A stretch of 64,000 bases of DNA. Origin: Hongsoonwoonella zoysiae (lineage in GTDB: Bacteria; Pseudomonadota; Alphaproteobacteria; Rhizobiales; Stappiaceae). A model generated the notes under the pieces. The model was not told the origin of the DNA, did no database searches, and was given only the letters and a program-made list of their open reading frames with translations. The number at the start of each line of letters is the position of its first letter. Position 1 is the first letter of the stretch. This document shows positions 38,717 to 47,719 of the stretch, one piece after another. Where the stretch lies: NCBI RefSeq assembly GCF_013266695.1, contig NZ_JABRXF010000002.1, positions 496,001-560,000 on the forward strand, written 5' to 3'. A program made the position numbers and the translations under genes.

Positions 38717-38792
38717 TGGTGAGCCCGCAGGGGCTCGAACCCTGGACCTACTGATTAAAAGTCAGTTGCTCTACCAGCTGAGCTACAGGCTC
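38717..38792 (-). tRNA. tRNA-Lys (anticodon TTT)
   Basis: On the minus strand the 7-bp acceptor stem GAGCCTG pairs with CGGGCTC, with D-arm GCTCAGCTGGTAGAGC, anticodon stem ACTGA/TCAGT around the loop CTTTTAA (anticodon at 38757-38759), and the T-loop GGTTCGA. The discriminator base is A (38720) and CCA is encoded (38717-38719). No target-site duplication or integrase gene adjoins it. Confidence 0.97.
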
Positions 38793-39022
38793 TCACCAAG
38801 CTCCGGAACGATGTCCGTCGATGGAGCGAAGACATAGCGACTCGTTTGGGCAAGGGCAAGCCCTCGTCGACCGAAAGACGAGGATATCAAGAGTGGATGA
38901 GATTTGGACGGAAAAGGATGGGTAATGCCGGAGAAGTTTAGGAAAATTGATCCGACGGGCATGTGATCCGTACTCAAGAAAAGGCTAGATGCGGTTTTCG
39001 GAAATACGGGGCTGAAGATGCC

Positions 39023-39325
39023 ATGAGTGAAGACAAGTCGCCGACCGTCGGCGCCAGCAGCGTCGAGATGGAATTCGTCAAGGGACATATTGCCGCGACG
39101 ATGGTGCTCATCCAGGGTCTTTGGGAGCAAAATCTGCTCGATAAGGAGGCGCTGGAACGGTATTTTACAAAATATCTTGAAAACCTGCCAAGTGACAGAA
39201 CCACTTTGCCGCTGCGGTTGATCATCGATCAGTGGCGCGAGGATCTGCGCAATGGCATGACCAGCAGCGAGCTTAAAGGCAAAGTTCTTTCTGTGATTGA
39301 AAGCGACGAGATGGGCGGGAGCTGA
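39023..39325 (+). CDS. Hypothetical protein, 100 residues
   Basis: I do not recognise the family. From the ATG at 39023 the protein is soluble, helical and acidic (MSEDKSPTVGASSVEMEFVK, then GLWEQNLLDKEALERYFTKY). The coding look is good: normal composition, a plausible stop-to-stop frame and no overlapping competitor. The ribosome site (GGGGCTGAAG) is modest. It is flanked by tRNA-Lys and the TAXI receptor gene, neither of which hints at a role. Confidence 0.6.
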   Translation: MSEDKSPTVGASSVEMEFVKGHIAATMVLIQGLWEQNLLDKEALERYFTKYLENLPSDRTTLPLRLIIDQWREDLRNGMTSSELKGKVLSVIESDEMGGS

Positions 39326-39490
39326 CGGAGACTGCGAATATAACGGACTTTTGACACAAAACGTGAGATAGGCCGTCGCTGGAAGGGTGGGGCAGTTTAC
39401 TGTTCATTTGTTTGTTGCCCAAGCCTGATTTGACCGACAAAATAGCGCCTTCTAACAGCTCAATACCAATCACCGTTACCGGAGGGAAGC

Positions 39491-40474
39491 ATGCGGCCGA
39501 TCGCAATAGCCGTCGTGGCAGTTTGTTTCGCTGCAGCCTTCGGACAATCACTTCGGGCGCAGACATCTGACCAGCGCCATTTCGTATCCATCGGCACGGG
39601 GGGCGTAACCGGCGTCTACTATCCTGCCGGGCTGGCGATCTGTCAGCTTGTCGATAATTCCCGCGACCGGCACGGGTTTCGCTGCATAGCCGAACCGTCG
39701 GGCGGTTCGCTCGACAATATCCGGGCGATCGAGAGTGGATCGCGGGAATTCGGCATTGTTCAGTCCGATGTGCAGGCGAATGCCTATCAGGGCAGGGGGC
39801 AATGGGATAAAGGGGCATTTGAAGATCTACGCGCGGTGTTTTCGCTTCATGCCGAGCCGGTTACCATGCTGGCGCGCACGGATGCCGGAATAACCACGCT
39901 GGAGGATATCGCGGGAAAGCGCGTCAACATCGGCAATCCCGGTTCCGGCCAATATGCCACCTGGGAGGTGATGGAAGCCGAGGGCCTTGTGGATCGCAAT
40001 TCCCTGGGCGAGGCCACACAACTCAAGTCCGCGGACGTGGGCCAGGCGCTTTGCGAAGGAAAACTTGACAGTTATTTCTGGCTAGTGGGCCACCCTTCCG
40101 CACTGACGCAGGAGACGATTTCCTCTTGCGAGGCAAAGCTTGTTTCCGTCGGCGGCAAAGGTGTCGAAAGCTTGCTTGCGAAATATCCTTACTACCGGAA
40201 AGCCGTTATTCCGGCTGGCATGTATAACAACAAAGAAGACATAGAAACTTTCGGCGTCGGCGCAACGTTCATCACGTCAAAGGATATTTCTGACGAGATT
40301 GTCTATGCGGTCGTCAAATCCGTGTTCGATGATTTCGAAACCTTCAAGAGCAGGCACCCGGCCTTTGAGCAACTCACCATCGGGGAAATGATACGCGACT
40401 CGCTTACAGCCCCCCTTCATCCGGGAGCGAAGCGCTACTATCTGGAGCGCGGTTGGCTGGACAGCAACAACTGA
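39491..40474 (+). CDS. TAXI-family TRAP transporter solute receptor
   Basis: 327 residues with a cleavable signal peptide (IAIAVVAVCFAAAFGQSLRA). The mature part begins FVSIGTGGVTGVYYPAG, the TAXI hallmark, and continues with EPSGGSLDNIRAIESG and FGIVQSDVQANAYQG. It should bind an organic acid or amino acid in the periplasm. The TRAP membrane subunits are not adjacent, so its partner must be encoded elsewhere. The ATG follows GGAGGGAAGC. Confidence 0.92.
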   Translation: MRPIAIAVVAVCFAAAFGQSLRAQTSDQRHFVSIGTGGVTGVYYPAGLAICQLVDNSRDRHGFRCIAEPSGGSLDNIRAIESGSREFGIVQSDVQANAYQGRGQWDKGAFEDLRAVFSLHAEPVTMLARTDAGITTLEDIAGKRVNIGNPGSGQYATWEVMEAEGLVDRNSLGEATQLKSADVGQALCEGKLDSYFWLVGHPSALTQETISSCEAKLVSVGGKGVESLLAKYPYYRKAVIPAGMYNNKEDIETFGVGATFITSKDISDEIVYAVVKSVFDDFETFKSRHPAFEQLTIGEMIRDSLTAPLHPGAKRYYLERGWLDSNN

Positions 40475-40750
40475 GACTGACGAACAGCTTCCCCGGCCGC
40501 GGCTTCATATTGCTCACTGCGGCCTCGCAGAAGGTTGAGAAGACTACGATTTCTCCCATCATTATAGTCTGGCACAAATCACCCTCGGACCGGGGCCGGT
40601 CTCAAGCGACACTTCGGCGCGTTGCGGATCATGCGGGATGGCCTTAGGAACGCTGGGAATTCGTCAAATCGCTAACCGGAGCGTCCTGCTTTCAAATCGT
40701 TGAGGGCGGTGCTTCGATACTGCGAGAGCAACAAAAGGGAACGCGGTTTC

Positions 40751-41488
40751 ATGTTGAGTGAAGTAACGGTGTTGGGCGCATTCGTGGCTGGCATCATTTC
40801 TTTCGTGTCGCCCTGCGTCTTGCCGCTTGTGCCACCCTATCTGGGTTTTCTGGCAGGCGTGAGCCTTGATGAACTCACAGGTGAAGGTGAGGAAAAAGCG
40901 GATGCGCGGCGTGTCTTCCTGACGGCGCTGTTATTTGTGCTCGGCTTTTCGACGGTCTTCGTTTCGCTTGGCGCCAGCGCATCGCTGATCGGTCAGTTCG
41001 TCACCCAACACGTACAAACGCTGGCCTATGTCGCAGGCGCCATAATCATTGTCATGGGTCTGCATTTTCTCGGTATTTTCAAGATCGGCCTTTTCTATCG
41101 CGAAGCGCGCTTCCAGGTGGAAAAGAAGCCCGCCGGCCTGATTGGCGCTTATGTCATCGGCCTTGCTTTCGCGTTCGGCTGGACGCCGTGCGTCGGCCCG
41201 ATCCTGGCGGCCATCCTTTTCATTGCCGGATCGGAAGACACCGTTCTGCGTGGGGCAACTCTGCTTGGGGCCTATTCGCTGGGACTTGGCGTCCCGTTCC
41301 TGGCGGCTGCTTTATTCGCCGGCCCGTTCATGAAGTTCATGGGCCGTTTCAAGCGGCATATGATGACCGTTGAACGGGCAATGGGCGTGCTCCTCATCAT
41401 AACCGGTGTCGCCTTTATGACAGGGCAGATGGCGGCTCTTTCCTATTGGCTACTGGAAGCGTTTCCCCAATTCGCTGCGGTCGGCTGA
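40751..41488 (+). CDS. ccdA: CcdA-type cytochrome c biogenesis / thiol transporter
   Basis: 245 residues with six predicted membrane helices. The two redox Cys lie in SPCVLPLVPPYLGFLAG and in FGWTPCVGPILAAILF, as in CcdA/DsbD membrane domains. It would carry reducing power from cytoplasmic thioredoxin across the inner membrane for haem ligation in cytochrome c. The ATG at 40751 is preferred over a start 17 codons upstream. A strong terminator follows, so it is transcribed alone. Confidence 0.92.
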   Translation: MLSEVTVLGAFVAGIISFVSPCVLPLVPPYLGFLAGVSLDELTGEGEEKADARRVFLTALLFVLGFSTVFVSLGASASLIGQFVTQHVQTLAYVAGAIIIVMGLHFLGIFKIGLFYREARFQVEKKPAGLIGAYVIGLAFAFGWTPCVGPILAAILFIAGSEDTVLRGATLLGAYSLGLGVPFLAAALFAGPFMKFMGRFKRHMMTVERAMGVLLIITGVAFMTGQMAALSYWLLEAFPQFAAVG

Positions 41489-41518
41489 TGGAGCGCGGAA
41501 AGCGATGGGTTTTGGAAA

Positions 41519-41543
41519 AGCGGGCCCCAAGGCCCGCTTTTTT
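41519..41543 (+). terminator. Bidirectional rho-independent terminator after ccdA
   Basis: Stem GCGGGCC-CCAA-GGCCCGC (41520-41537) is followed by TTTTTT on the plus strand. The complement is followed by TTTTCC, so it can also end transcripts of the convergent EamA gene. Confidence 0.9.
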
Positions 41544-41550
41544 ATTGGTG

Positions 41551-42498
41551 TCACCTCGCGGTCGGCAAGGGCAGCAGTGCGATAACGCGCCTTACAAGCG
41601 CAACCGGCGCGGTGGCGAGGACAAGACCTGCCATGATAAGGACAAACCCTGAAAGGTGATAGAGCTCAAGATCTTCGCCGAGAAACACCACCGCCATCAT
41701 CACACCATAAGGTGGAAGCAGATACATGAAGACGCCGGTGGTTGCAGGGCCAAGCACCTTGACGCCATATTGAAAGCAGGAAAAAGCGAGCACCGATGAT
41801 ACGAGCGCGATACCCGCGATCGACGACCACGCAGGTAAGCTTTCAGGAAACCGCTCCGTCACCGCGATTTCAAGCGCGGTAAACGGTAGTAGCGAAACCG
41901 CACCGGCAAACGCAAGTACGGCGAACAGTGACAGGGTCGGCACGCCCGTAAATTCCGGACGCTTGAGCAGGACGGAATATACGGCCCAGCTCAGCGCGGC
42001 CAAAGCGAAGACGAGGTCGCCGGCATTCAGATCGAGGCCGAGGAGTACCGACAAGGAACCCTTGACTACGATTGTGACGACGCCGGCGATCGCAAGCACG
42101 ATCCCGATGATTTCACGCGGAGCGATTCTTCGGCCGCGGAAAATCCATTCAAGAAGAAGGATCAGCACCGGAGAGGATGTGTAGATCAGTGTTCCGTTCG
42201 TGGCGGTGGTGAAGCGTAGCGCGAAATAGACCCCGGCCCCGCAGATCCACATGCCGAGAAAGCCCATGATCGCAATCAAGCCCCTGTGGCGCAGAAAAAT
42301 GTGTGCATTCCGGCTGATTCCAGGCATCGCGAACGGAAGCAGGACGGCGAACGCAAGCGTCCAGCGCAGAAAAGCGAGTGTCCAGGGTTCCACTGCCTCC
42401 ACTGCCGCACGGCCGATAATGAGGTTCGAGGAGAAAAACAGAGGCATGACCGTGAGCAGCACGAATGCCCGCGATTTTTCATCGATCAGAAAGCGCAT
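41551..42498 (-). CDS. EamA/DMT-family transporter
   Basis: 315 residues with about ten membrane helices in two EamA repeats (first from FVLLTVMPLFFSSNLIIGRAA, second from GDLVFALAALSWAVYSVLLK). Such proteins export metabolites or amino acids; the substrate cannot be told. The start MRFLIDEKSR is the first in the frame. It is transcribed towards ccdA, and both share the terminator between them. Confidence 0.9.
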   Translation of the reverse strand: MRFLIDEKSRAFVLLTVMPLFFSSNLIIGRAAVEAVEPWTLAFLRWTLAFAVLLPFAMPGISRNAHIFLRHRGLIAIMGFLGMWICGAGVYFALRFTTATNGTLIYTSSPVLILLLEWIFRGRRIAPREIIGIVLAIAGVVTIVVKGSLSVLLGLDLNAGDLVFALAALSWAVYSVLLKRPEFTGVPTLSLFAVLAFAGAVSLLPFTALEIAVTERFPESLPAWSSIAGIALVSSVLAFSCFQYGVKVLGPATTGVFMYLLPPYGVMMAVVFLGEDLELYHLSGFVLIMAGLVLATAPVALVRRVIALLPLPTAR

Positions 42499-42591
42499 GA
42501 AGCGGCCATTTTGAAAGAGATAACGATGAACCCGCAGACGGATCCGTGTCGCGTATAACCCGTCGTGAACCGAATTGCACGTCAGGCCGGT

Positions 42592-43698
42592 TCATTCATC
42601 GTGCAATAAATCGCCTGCGAAAATATTCGGACGACAAGCAAGGTTACGGGCGGAAAGCAGCACGCAGGCAGCCGCTGCGTCGGCGGCATTGGCAAATGGG
42701 CCAAGCAGCAGCCGCACCTCGTTATTCTTGGCACCTTTACCCGCTTGAGCAGGTCTAACGCGAGGCTCTACGTCTCCTGAAAGAAGCGACAGGTGTTCTT
42801 CTATGGCCGAAAGCGTTTTTCGCGCTGCGTCTTCGGAGGGATAAAGGCCGAGGTCGGCGGCGAAATCCGTGCGCGAAAGCGCTTCGCCGTCTGTTTTTCC
42901 CGCAGGGGGAGCGATGGAAAGAACGGGCGCGGGTTGTTCTCCGGTCTCGTGCCCGGGCGAGAGGGCCTCAGCCGGGATGGAACCGACAGTGGCAGGTTCG
43001 CCGGCTGGCGGAAGGGCAACGATTCGAACCGGCGCTGCCGAATCGACACCGGAGGCCGAGGCGCCAATCCCGCTTTTGCTATGAACTTCGTCGACCTCTC
43101 GAATTTCAGGGGCGGGAAGCGTTTCCACGCGCGGTCTGGGTGTTTCCGGCGTTGCGGAAGCGGCAGGGCTTGACGGCTCCCCTGCCTCTTGCGGCTTCAA
43201 TGACTGCGCCTCCGCGTGTTTGCCGCCTTCGATGGCGGCGAGACGGCGCGACAAACCGTCGTTCTGGCGCTCCAGAACCGAGAGATTGCGGCGCAGACCG
43301 GCAATTTCCCTGCGCAAGGTCGCGATCTCGGACTGCATACGGGTGGTGGACTGCTGCGCTATGAGCCCGCCGCCGGAAGGGTAAACTGCGAAATTCACCG
43401 TTTCGCCGTCCGCGGCGACCGCGCCCGTTGTCGTCACTTCGCCGCTGGCAGGTGGCAGCGGAAGTGAGGCGTAAAGATCGTTCGCCCCACGAATCGCGGG
43501 GGAGAAGAAGTATGACCCAACCGCAACCGCGGCAAATAACACCGCGCCCGCGCCCCAGACGAATGCCCAGGCAATATCCACCCGCTTGCCGGAATGGACC
43601 TTTTTGGAGGAACGGTTGGACGGCACTTTCACGTCGATGACTTTCAGGATCGAATCTTTGAGGCGCACGAACGAGGAAACGACGGTTATGGTTAACAA
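42592..43698 (-). CDS. Single-pass envelope protein with SPOR-like C-terminus
   Basis: Up to 368 residues. A basic cytoplasmic N-terminus is followed by one membrane helix near 43-66 (WGAGAVLFAAVAVGSYFF), a coiled coil near 118-160 (SEIATLRREIAGLRRNLSVL), a Pro/Ala-rich linker, and a C-terminal SPOR-like fold (about 280-362, LGLYPSEDAARKTL and RLLLGPFANAADA). SPOR domains bind denuded peptidoglycan at the septum. The start is uncertain: TTG at 43698 is the longest, and GTG ten codons later is also possible. It diverges from glmS. Confidence 0.7.
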   Translation of the reverse strand: MLTITVVSSFVRLKDSILKVIDVKVPSNRSSKKVHSGKRVDIAWAFVWGAGAVLFAAVAVGSYFFSPAIRGANDLYASLPLPPASGEVTTTGAVAADGETVNFAVYPSGGGLIAQQSTTRMQSEIATLRREIAGLRRNLSVLERQNDGLSRRLAAIEGGKHAEAQSLKPQEAGEPSSPAASATPETPRPRVETLPAPEIREVDEVHSKSGIGASASGVDSAAPVRIVALPPAGEPATVGSIPAEALSPGHETGEQPAPVLSIAPPAGKTDGEALSRTDFAADLGLYPSEDAARKTLSAIEEHLSLLSGDVEPRVRPAQAGKGAKNNEVRLLLGPFANAADAAAACVLLSARNLACRPNIFAGDLLHDE

Positions 43699-43892
43699 GC
43701 GTTAAAAGTTCCGCGGAAACACCGTTTCGTGTACGGCTGGGGAGCAGGGCAAGGGCATTTCTGCTGCGGCCTTCGATAGCGCATACTGCCTGTTACGAAA
43801 CGAAACAGGGATTGATTGTTCTTCCAGATCGGGATTCGGGTATGGAAGCGTCTGACAGGGCTAGAGATTTCATTTCCTGAAAGGTGAACTGC

Positions 43893-45719
43893 ATGTGCGG
43901 AATTGTCGGTATCCTGGGCAGGGAAGGCGTCGCCGATCAATTGGTCGACGCGCTCAAGCGGCTGGAATATCGCGGCTACGATTCTGCTGGAGTCGCGACG
44001 ATCGTCAACGGAGAGATCCTGCGACGCCGCGCCGAAGGCAAGCTCAGGAACCTTGAGCGGGCGCTAAAGAGCGAGCCTCTCGCCGGCGCAACCGGCATCG
44101 GTCACACCCGTTGGGCCACGCACGGCGCGCCGACCGAACGCAATGCCCACCCGCACGCGACCGATCAGGTCGCCGTCGTCCATAACGGTATCATCGAGAA
44201 TTTCCTGGACCTTCGCGAGCAGGTGAAAAAAGCGGGTGCGGTGCTTGATACGGACACGGATACCGAAGTCGTGGCCCATCTCATCACGCAGGCTCTGCAA
44301 ACCGGCAAGACGCCCAGGGAAGCTGTTGCCGAAACGCTGCAGCGTCTGAAGGGAGCATTTTCCTTCGCCATAATTTTCAAGGGTGAGGAAGATCTGATGA
44401 TCGGCGCCCGGCGCGGGTCGCCGCTTGCCGTCGGTCATGGCGACGGCGCGATGTATCTTGGTTCGGATGCCATCGCGCTCGCGCCTTTCACCGACCGTGT
44501 CACCTATCTCGAAGATGGTGACTGGGTGGTCCTCACGCGCAACAGCTTTGAAATCTTCGACGAAAGCAACACCCCCGTCTCGCGGCCTGAGCATACGAGC
44601 ACGGCGACGGCTGTTCAGGTGGACAAGGGCAACTATCGCCACTTCATGCTTAAGGAGATTTACGAGCAGCCCGAAGTGATCGGCCATACGCTGTCGCGCT
44701 ATCTCGACTTGAACAACCTTTGCACGGAGCTTCCAAAAGGATTGTCCGTCGACTTCGCCTCGCTGGACCGGCTCGTCATTTCCGCTTGCGGGACGGCATT
44801 TTATGCGGGCCTGATCGGCAAGTACTGGTTCGAGAAATACGCCAGGCTCCCGGTCGATATCGATATTGCGTCGGAATTCCGCTATCGGGAGATGCCGGTG
44901 AAGGCTGGCGATCTTGCCCTTTTCATCTCTCAGTCCGGCGAGACGGCGGACACGCTGGCATCGCTGCGTTACTGCAAGCAGCAAGGCATGCGCATCGGCG
45001 CTGTGGTCAATGTGCCGGAATCGACGATCGCGCGTGAAGCCGACGTGGTGTTCCCGACCATTGCGGGTGCGGAAATCGGCGTCGCCTCGACCAAGGCATT
45101 CACATGCCAGCTTGCCGTTCTCGCCTGTCTTGCGATACACGCCGGGCGGGCACGGGGCGTCCTGAGCGCCGAGCGCGAGGCCGAACTGGTGCGTATCCTG
45201 GGCGAGGTGCCGGCCTATGCGCTTCAGGCGCTTAAAATGGAGCCGGAAATCGAGAAGCTGGCCCAGCCGCTTTCGAAATCAAATCACGCTCTTTACCTTG
45301 GGCGCGGGCCTAATTTCCCGATAGCGATGGAAGGTGCGCTGAAGCTGAAGGAGCTGTCTTACATCCACGCCGAAGGCTATGCTGCAGGCGAATTGAAGCA
45401 CGGCCCGATCGCGCTTATCGATGAATCGATGCCTGTCATCGTTGTCGCTCCGCATGACGAAATTTTCGAGAAGACGGTCTCCAACGTTCAGGAAGTTGCG
45501 GCGCGCGGCGGTCGCGTCATACTGATCACGGATGCTCAGGGAGCGTCGGAAGCCGGGATCGATGCCTGGAAGACGATTGTGATGCCGCATGTGCCGGAGA
45601 TCGCCGCACCGATCATGTTCGCATTGCCGGTGCAGCTGATTTCCTATCACACAGCCGTGTTCATGGGCACCGACGTGGATCAGCCACGCAATCTTGCGAA
45701 GTCGGTTACCGTTGAATAA
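43893..45719 (+). CDS. glmS: Glutamine-fructose-6-phosphate aminotransferase GlmS
   Basis: 608 residues from the ATG at 43893, which exposes the N-terminal nucleophile Cys (CGIVGILG). The glutaminase domain is followed by two SIS domains (ISACGTAFYAGLIGKYWFE, SQSGETADTLASLRYCK and HAEGYAAGELKHGPIALID), ending in the conserved LAKSVTVE. It makes glucosamine 6-phosphate for peptidoglycan and lipid A. A GTG nine bases upstream would mask the Cys and is rejected. GAAAGGTGA gives the ribosome site. No glmS ribozyme is seen. Confidence 0.97.
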   Translation: MCGIVGILGREGVADQLVDALKRLEYRGYDSAGVATIVNGEILRRRAEGKLRNLERALKSEPLAGATGIGHTRWATHGAPTERNAHPHATDQVAVVHNGIIENFLDLREQVKKAGAVLDTDTDTEVVAHLITQALQTGKTPREAVAETLQRLKGAFSFAIIFKGEEDLMIGARRGSPLAVGHGDGAMYLGSDAIALAPFTDRVTYLEDGDWVVLTRNSFEIFDESNTPVSRPEHTSTATAVQVDKGNYRHFMLKEIYEQPEVIGHTLSRYLDLNNLCTELPKGLSVDFASLDRLVISACGTAFYAGLIGKYWFEKYARLPVDIDIASEFRYREMPVKAGDLALFISQSGETADTLASLRYCKQQGMRIGAVVNVPESTIAREADVVFPTIAGAEIGVASTKAFTCQLAVLACLAIHAGRARGVLSAEREAELVRILGEVPAYALQALKMEPEIEKLAQPLSKSNHALYLGRGPNFPIAMEGALKLKELSYIHAEGYAAGELKHGPIALIDESMPVIVVAPHDEIFEKTVSNVQEVAARGGRVILITDAQGASEAGIDAWKTIVMPHVPEIAAPIMFALPVQLISYHTAVFMGTDVDQPRNLAKSVTVE

Positions 45720-45721
45720 CG

Positions 45722-45762
45722 TTCCGCTCCGATAACTGCACGTATTGATCGTGTGAGCGGAA
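45722..45762 (+). promoter_or_regulatory. Stem-loop overlapping the LysE ribosome site
   Basis: TTCCGCTC (45722-45729) pairs perfectly with GAGCGGAA (45755-45762). Inside it CACG (45739-45742) pairs with CGTG (45750-45753). The 3' arm includes the first bases of the GGAAGGA ribosome site of the LysE gene, so folding could limit its translation. It could also be chance. Confidence 0.35.
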
Positions 45763-45772
45763 GGATAACCCG

Positions 45773-46393
45773 ATGACGTTGGAAATCTGGCTTGGCTATG
45801 TCGCGACGGTTTTGGTGCTGATGTCGACACCGGGGCCGAGCCAGATCTTGATGCTGTCGAACTCGATGTCCAACGGTTTCGGCAGATCGATCGCGACGGC
45901 TGCAGGCGATCTTACGGCGAATATTCTACAGATGTTGGCCGCCGGCCTAGGGCTTGCGGTGCTGATTACGTCTTCAGAGACCGTGTTTCTCACCGTGAAA
46001 TGGGTTGGCGTCGCCTATCTTGTTTACATGGGCGTAACGAAACTCAGGATGGCGAAAGCCAAGGTCGGGATTGCCGGCACTAGGCCCCGCAAAAGCTTGG
46101 GGAAGCTCTGGCTGGACGGCTTCATCACGTCGGCGACAAACCCGAAGGCGGTGATCTTCTTTGCCTCTCTCTTTCCGCTTTTCATAGACTCTGGCCAGCC
46201 GGTCGCGCCGCAGCTCTTCATCCTTGGCGCGACTTATATCGCGATGGATGGCCTGTTTCTCACCTTCTACGGAAAGTCGGCGGAATGGGTCGCCCGAAAG
46301 GTTTCGCAGTCCGGTTACAGGCTTGTCGAACGCATCTCCGCCTCGGCGATGATCGGCGCCGCCGTTCTGCTCGGCCTGAAGGATGTGAGGTAA
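45773..46393 (+). CDS. LysE/RhtB-family amino-acid exporter
   Basis: 206 residues with about six membrane helices. The N-terminus LGYVATVLVLMSTPGPSQILMLSNSMSNG is the LysE-family signature (PGPxxL), and the mid-loop GFITSATNPKAVIFFASLFP is also conserved. It likely exports an amino acid or derivative. It starts 53 bases after glmS with a stem-loop in between. Confidence 0.92.
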   Translation: MTLEIWLGYVATVLVLMSTPGPSQILMLSNSMSNGFGRSIATAAGDLTANILQMLAAGLGLAVLITSSETVFLTVKWVGVAYLVYMGVTKLRMAKAKVGIAGTRPRKSLGKLWLDGFITSATNPKAVIFFASLFPLFIDSGQPVAPQLFILGATYIAMDGLFLTFYGKSAEWVARKVSQSGYRLVERISASAMIGAAVLLGLKDVR

Positions 46394-46406
46394 GGACGCC
46401 CCTTAC

Positions 46407-46772
46407 TCAAGGTGCCGAAGGCCTGCTTGCGACATATGCCGCGCAGACAAGGAAAAACAGGGCCACGCCGATCGCAAGCGACAGATCGGGAGACGCGGTA
46501 TAGAGGAACAGCATAAAGCCTGCTCCCATCCCTGAAAACGCCGTGAGTTTCGCGCGCGGAGAGATCACCCCATGGTCGCGCTACGCTCGTACGGTCGGCC
46601 CGAAACGCGGATGTTCCATTATCCGGCGTTCAAGCTCCGGCGAGGAGCGGGCGAAGCAGGACGCAGCGAGAATGAAGAAGATCGTCGTCGGCAGGAGCGG
46701 CACCACGATACCTACAAGGCCGATCGCGACGAAAAGGGCGCCAAGCGACTTCAACAACGGCCTTTGCAGCAT
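46407..46772 (-). pseudogene. DUF454 (YbaN-type) membrane protein gene with an in-frame stop
   Basis: The first 63 codons read as DUF454: KSLGALFVAIGLVGIVVPLL, PTTIFFILAASCFARSSPEL, then HPRFGPTVRA. A TAG stop at 46583-46581 follows. After it the same frame stays open for 58 more codons that continue the family (RDHGVISPRAKLTAFSG, then two hydrophobic helices ending ASRPSAP). Family members have Trp at this point (VRxWRDHG), so TGG to TAG is the simplest explanation. The total of 122 codons equals the usual length. Sequencing error or suppression cannot be excluded. Confidence 0.75.
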
Positions 46773-46967
46773 ATTGCCTCGATAGATGCGGGTTTAAGTC
46801 GGCCGAATTCGGCTGGAAGGATCTGTAGATGCGGATTTGCGCAAACTTTCACCAAGGTTTGGATACCATCGGCGCGTTTTCTACACTATTTATAAGGTCG
46901 AGTACGGGGCTGGGAATAGTTGCGGGATTGGCCGCATTCACTGCGGCCTCACGTCGCCGGAGACTTT

Positions 46968-47714
46968 ATGACGGAATTGAAAGGCCCGAGCGGCCAGGAC
47001 GATCATGTGCCCGCGAGGCCGCCGAAGCATACGGGCATGACGCGTATTCGCAATTATTTCCTGACTGGCCTTGTTATCGCCGGCCCGATCGGGATTACGC
47101 TTTATCTTACCTGGTCGCTGATCCAGTGGATAGACGGATGGGTAAAGCCTTTCATCCCGCTGCGTTATAATCCGGATACCTATCTGCCGTTTCCCGTGCC
47201 CGGATTCGGGCTCATCGTCGCCTTCGTCGCGCTGACGGTCGTGGGTTTCCTGACGGCGAACATCGCCGGCAAGACGTTGGTCTCCTACGGCGAATCCCTG
47301 CTTGGCCGCATGCCGCTCGTGCGTAACCTTTATGGTGGACTGAAGCAGATTTTCGAAACGGTGCTGGCGGAGCGTTCCAACACCTTCAAGAAGGCCGCGC
47401 TCATCGAATATCCGCGCAAGGGGCTGTGGGCGATCGTTTTCATCGCTACGGATACGAAAGGCGAAGTGTCGCACAAGCTGGAACCGTCCGCCGATACGAT
47501 TTCCGTCTTCCTGCCGACGACGCCGAACCCGACATCCGGCTTTCTCTTGTTTGTGCCCAAAACCGATGTCATGGAACTCGACATGAGCGTCGAGGAAGCG
47601 GCAAAGCTCGTGATTTCAGCCGGCCTTGTAAATCCGGACTATCCAAGAAAGCTGGCCGTGAAGAAGCCAGGCCGGAAGAGCGAGCAGCCGCCGGTGCTAG
47701 AGCCGGCTGATTGA
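46968..47714 (+). CDS. DUF502 membrane protein
   Basis: 248 residues. Two membrane helices near residues 28-46 (YFLTGLVIAGPIGITLYLTW) and 76-96 (GLIVAFVALTVVGFLTANIAG) are followed by the conserved ERSNTFKKAALIEYPRKGLW and FLPTTPNPTSGFLLFVP blocks of DUF502. The function is unknown; plant relatives are named LCV/COV. The ATG at 46968 is preceded by GGAGAC. It converges on recG with a 5-base gap. Confidence 0.9.
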   Translation: MTELKGPSGQDDHVPARPPKHTGMTRIRNYFLTGLVIAGPIGITLYLTWSLIQWIDGWVKPFIPLRYNPDTYLPFPVPGFGLIVAFVALTVVGFLTANIAGKTLVSYGESLLGRMPLVRNLYGGLKQIFETVLAERSNTFKKAALIEYPRKGLWAIVFIATDTKGEVSHKLEPSADTISVFLPTTPNPTSGFLLFVPKTDVMELDMSVEEAAKLVISAGLVNPDYPRKLAVKKPGRKSEQPPVLEPAD

Positions 47715-47719
47715 GCTGC

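Noticed and set aside
38554-38754. Plus-strand 66-codon frame crossing tRNA-Lys
   Set aside because: It runs into the antisense of the tRNA and has no family likeness or ribosome site.
43680-43700. CtrA-like site TTAACAAGCGTTAA before the SPOR-like gene
   Set aside because: The gap between the two TTAA halves is 6 bases, while CtrA sites need 7.
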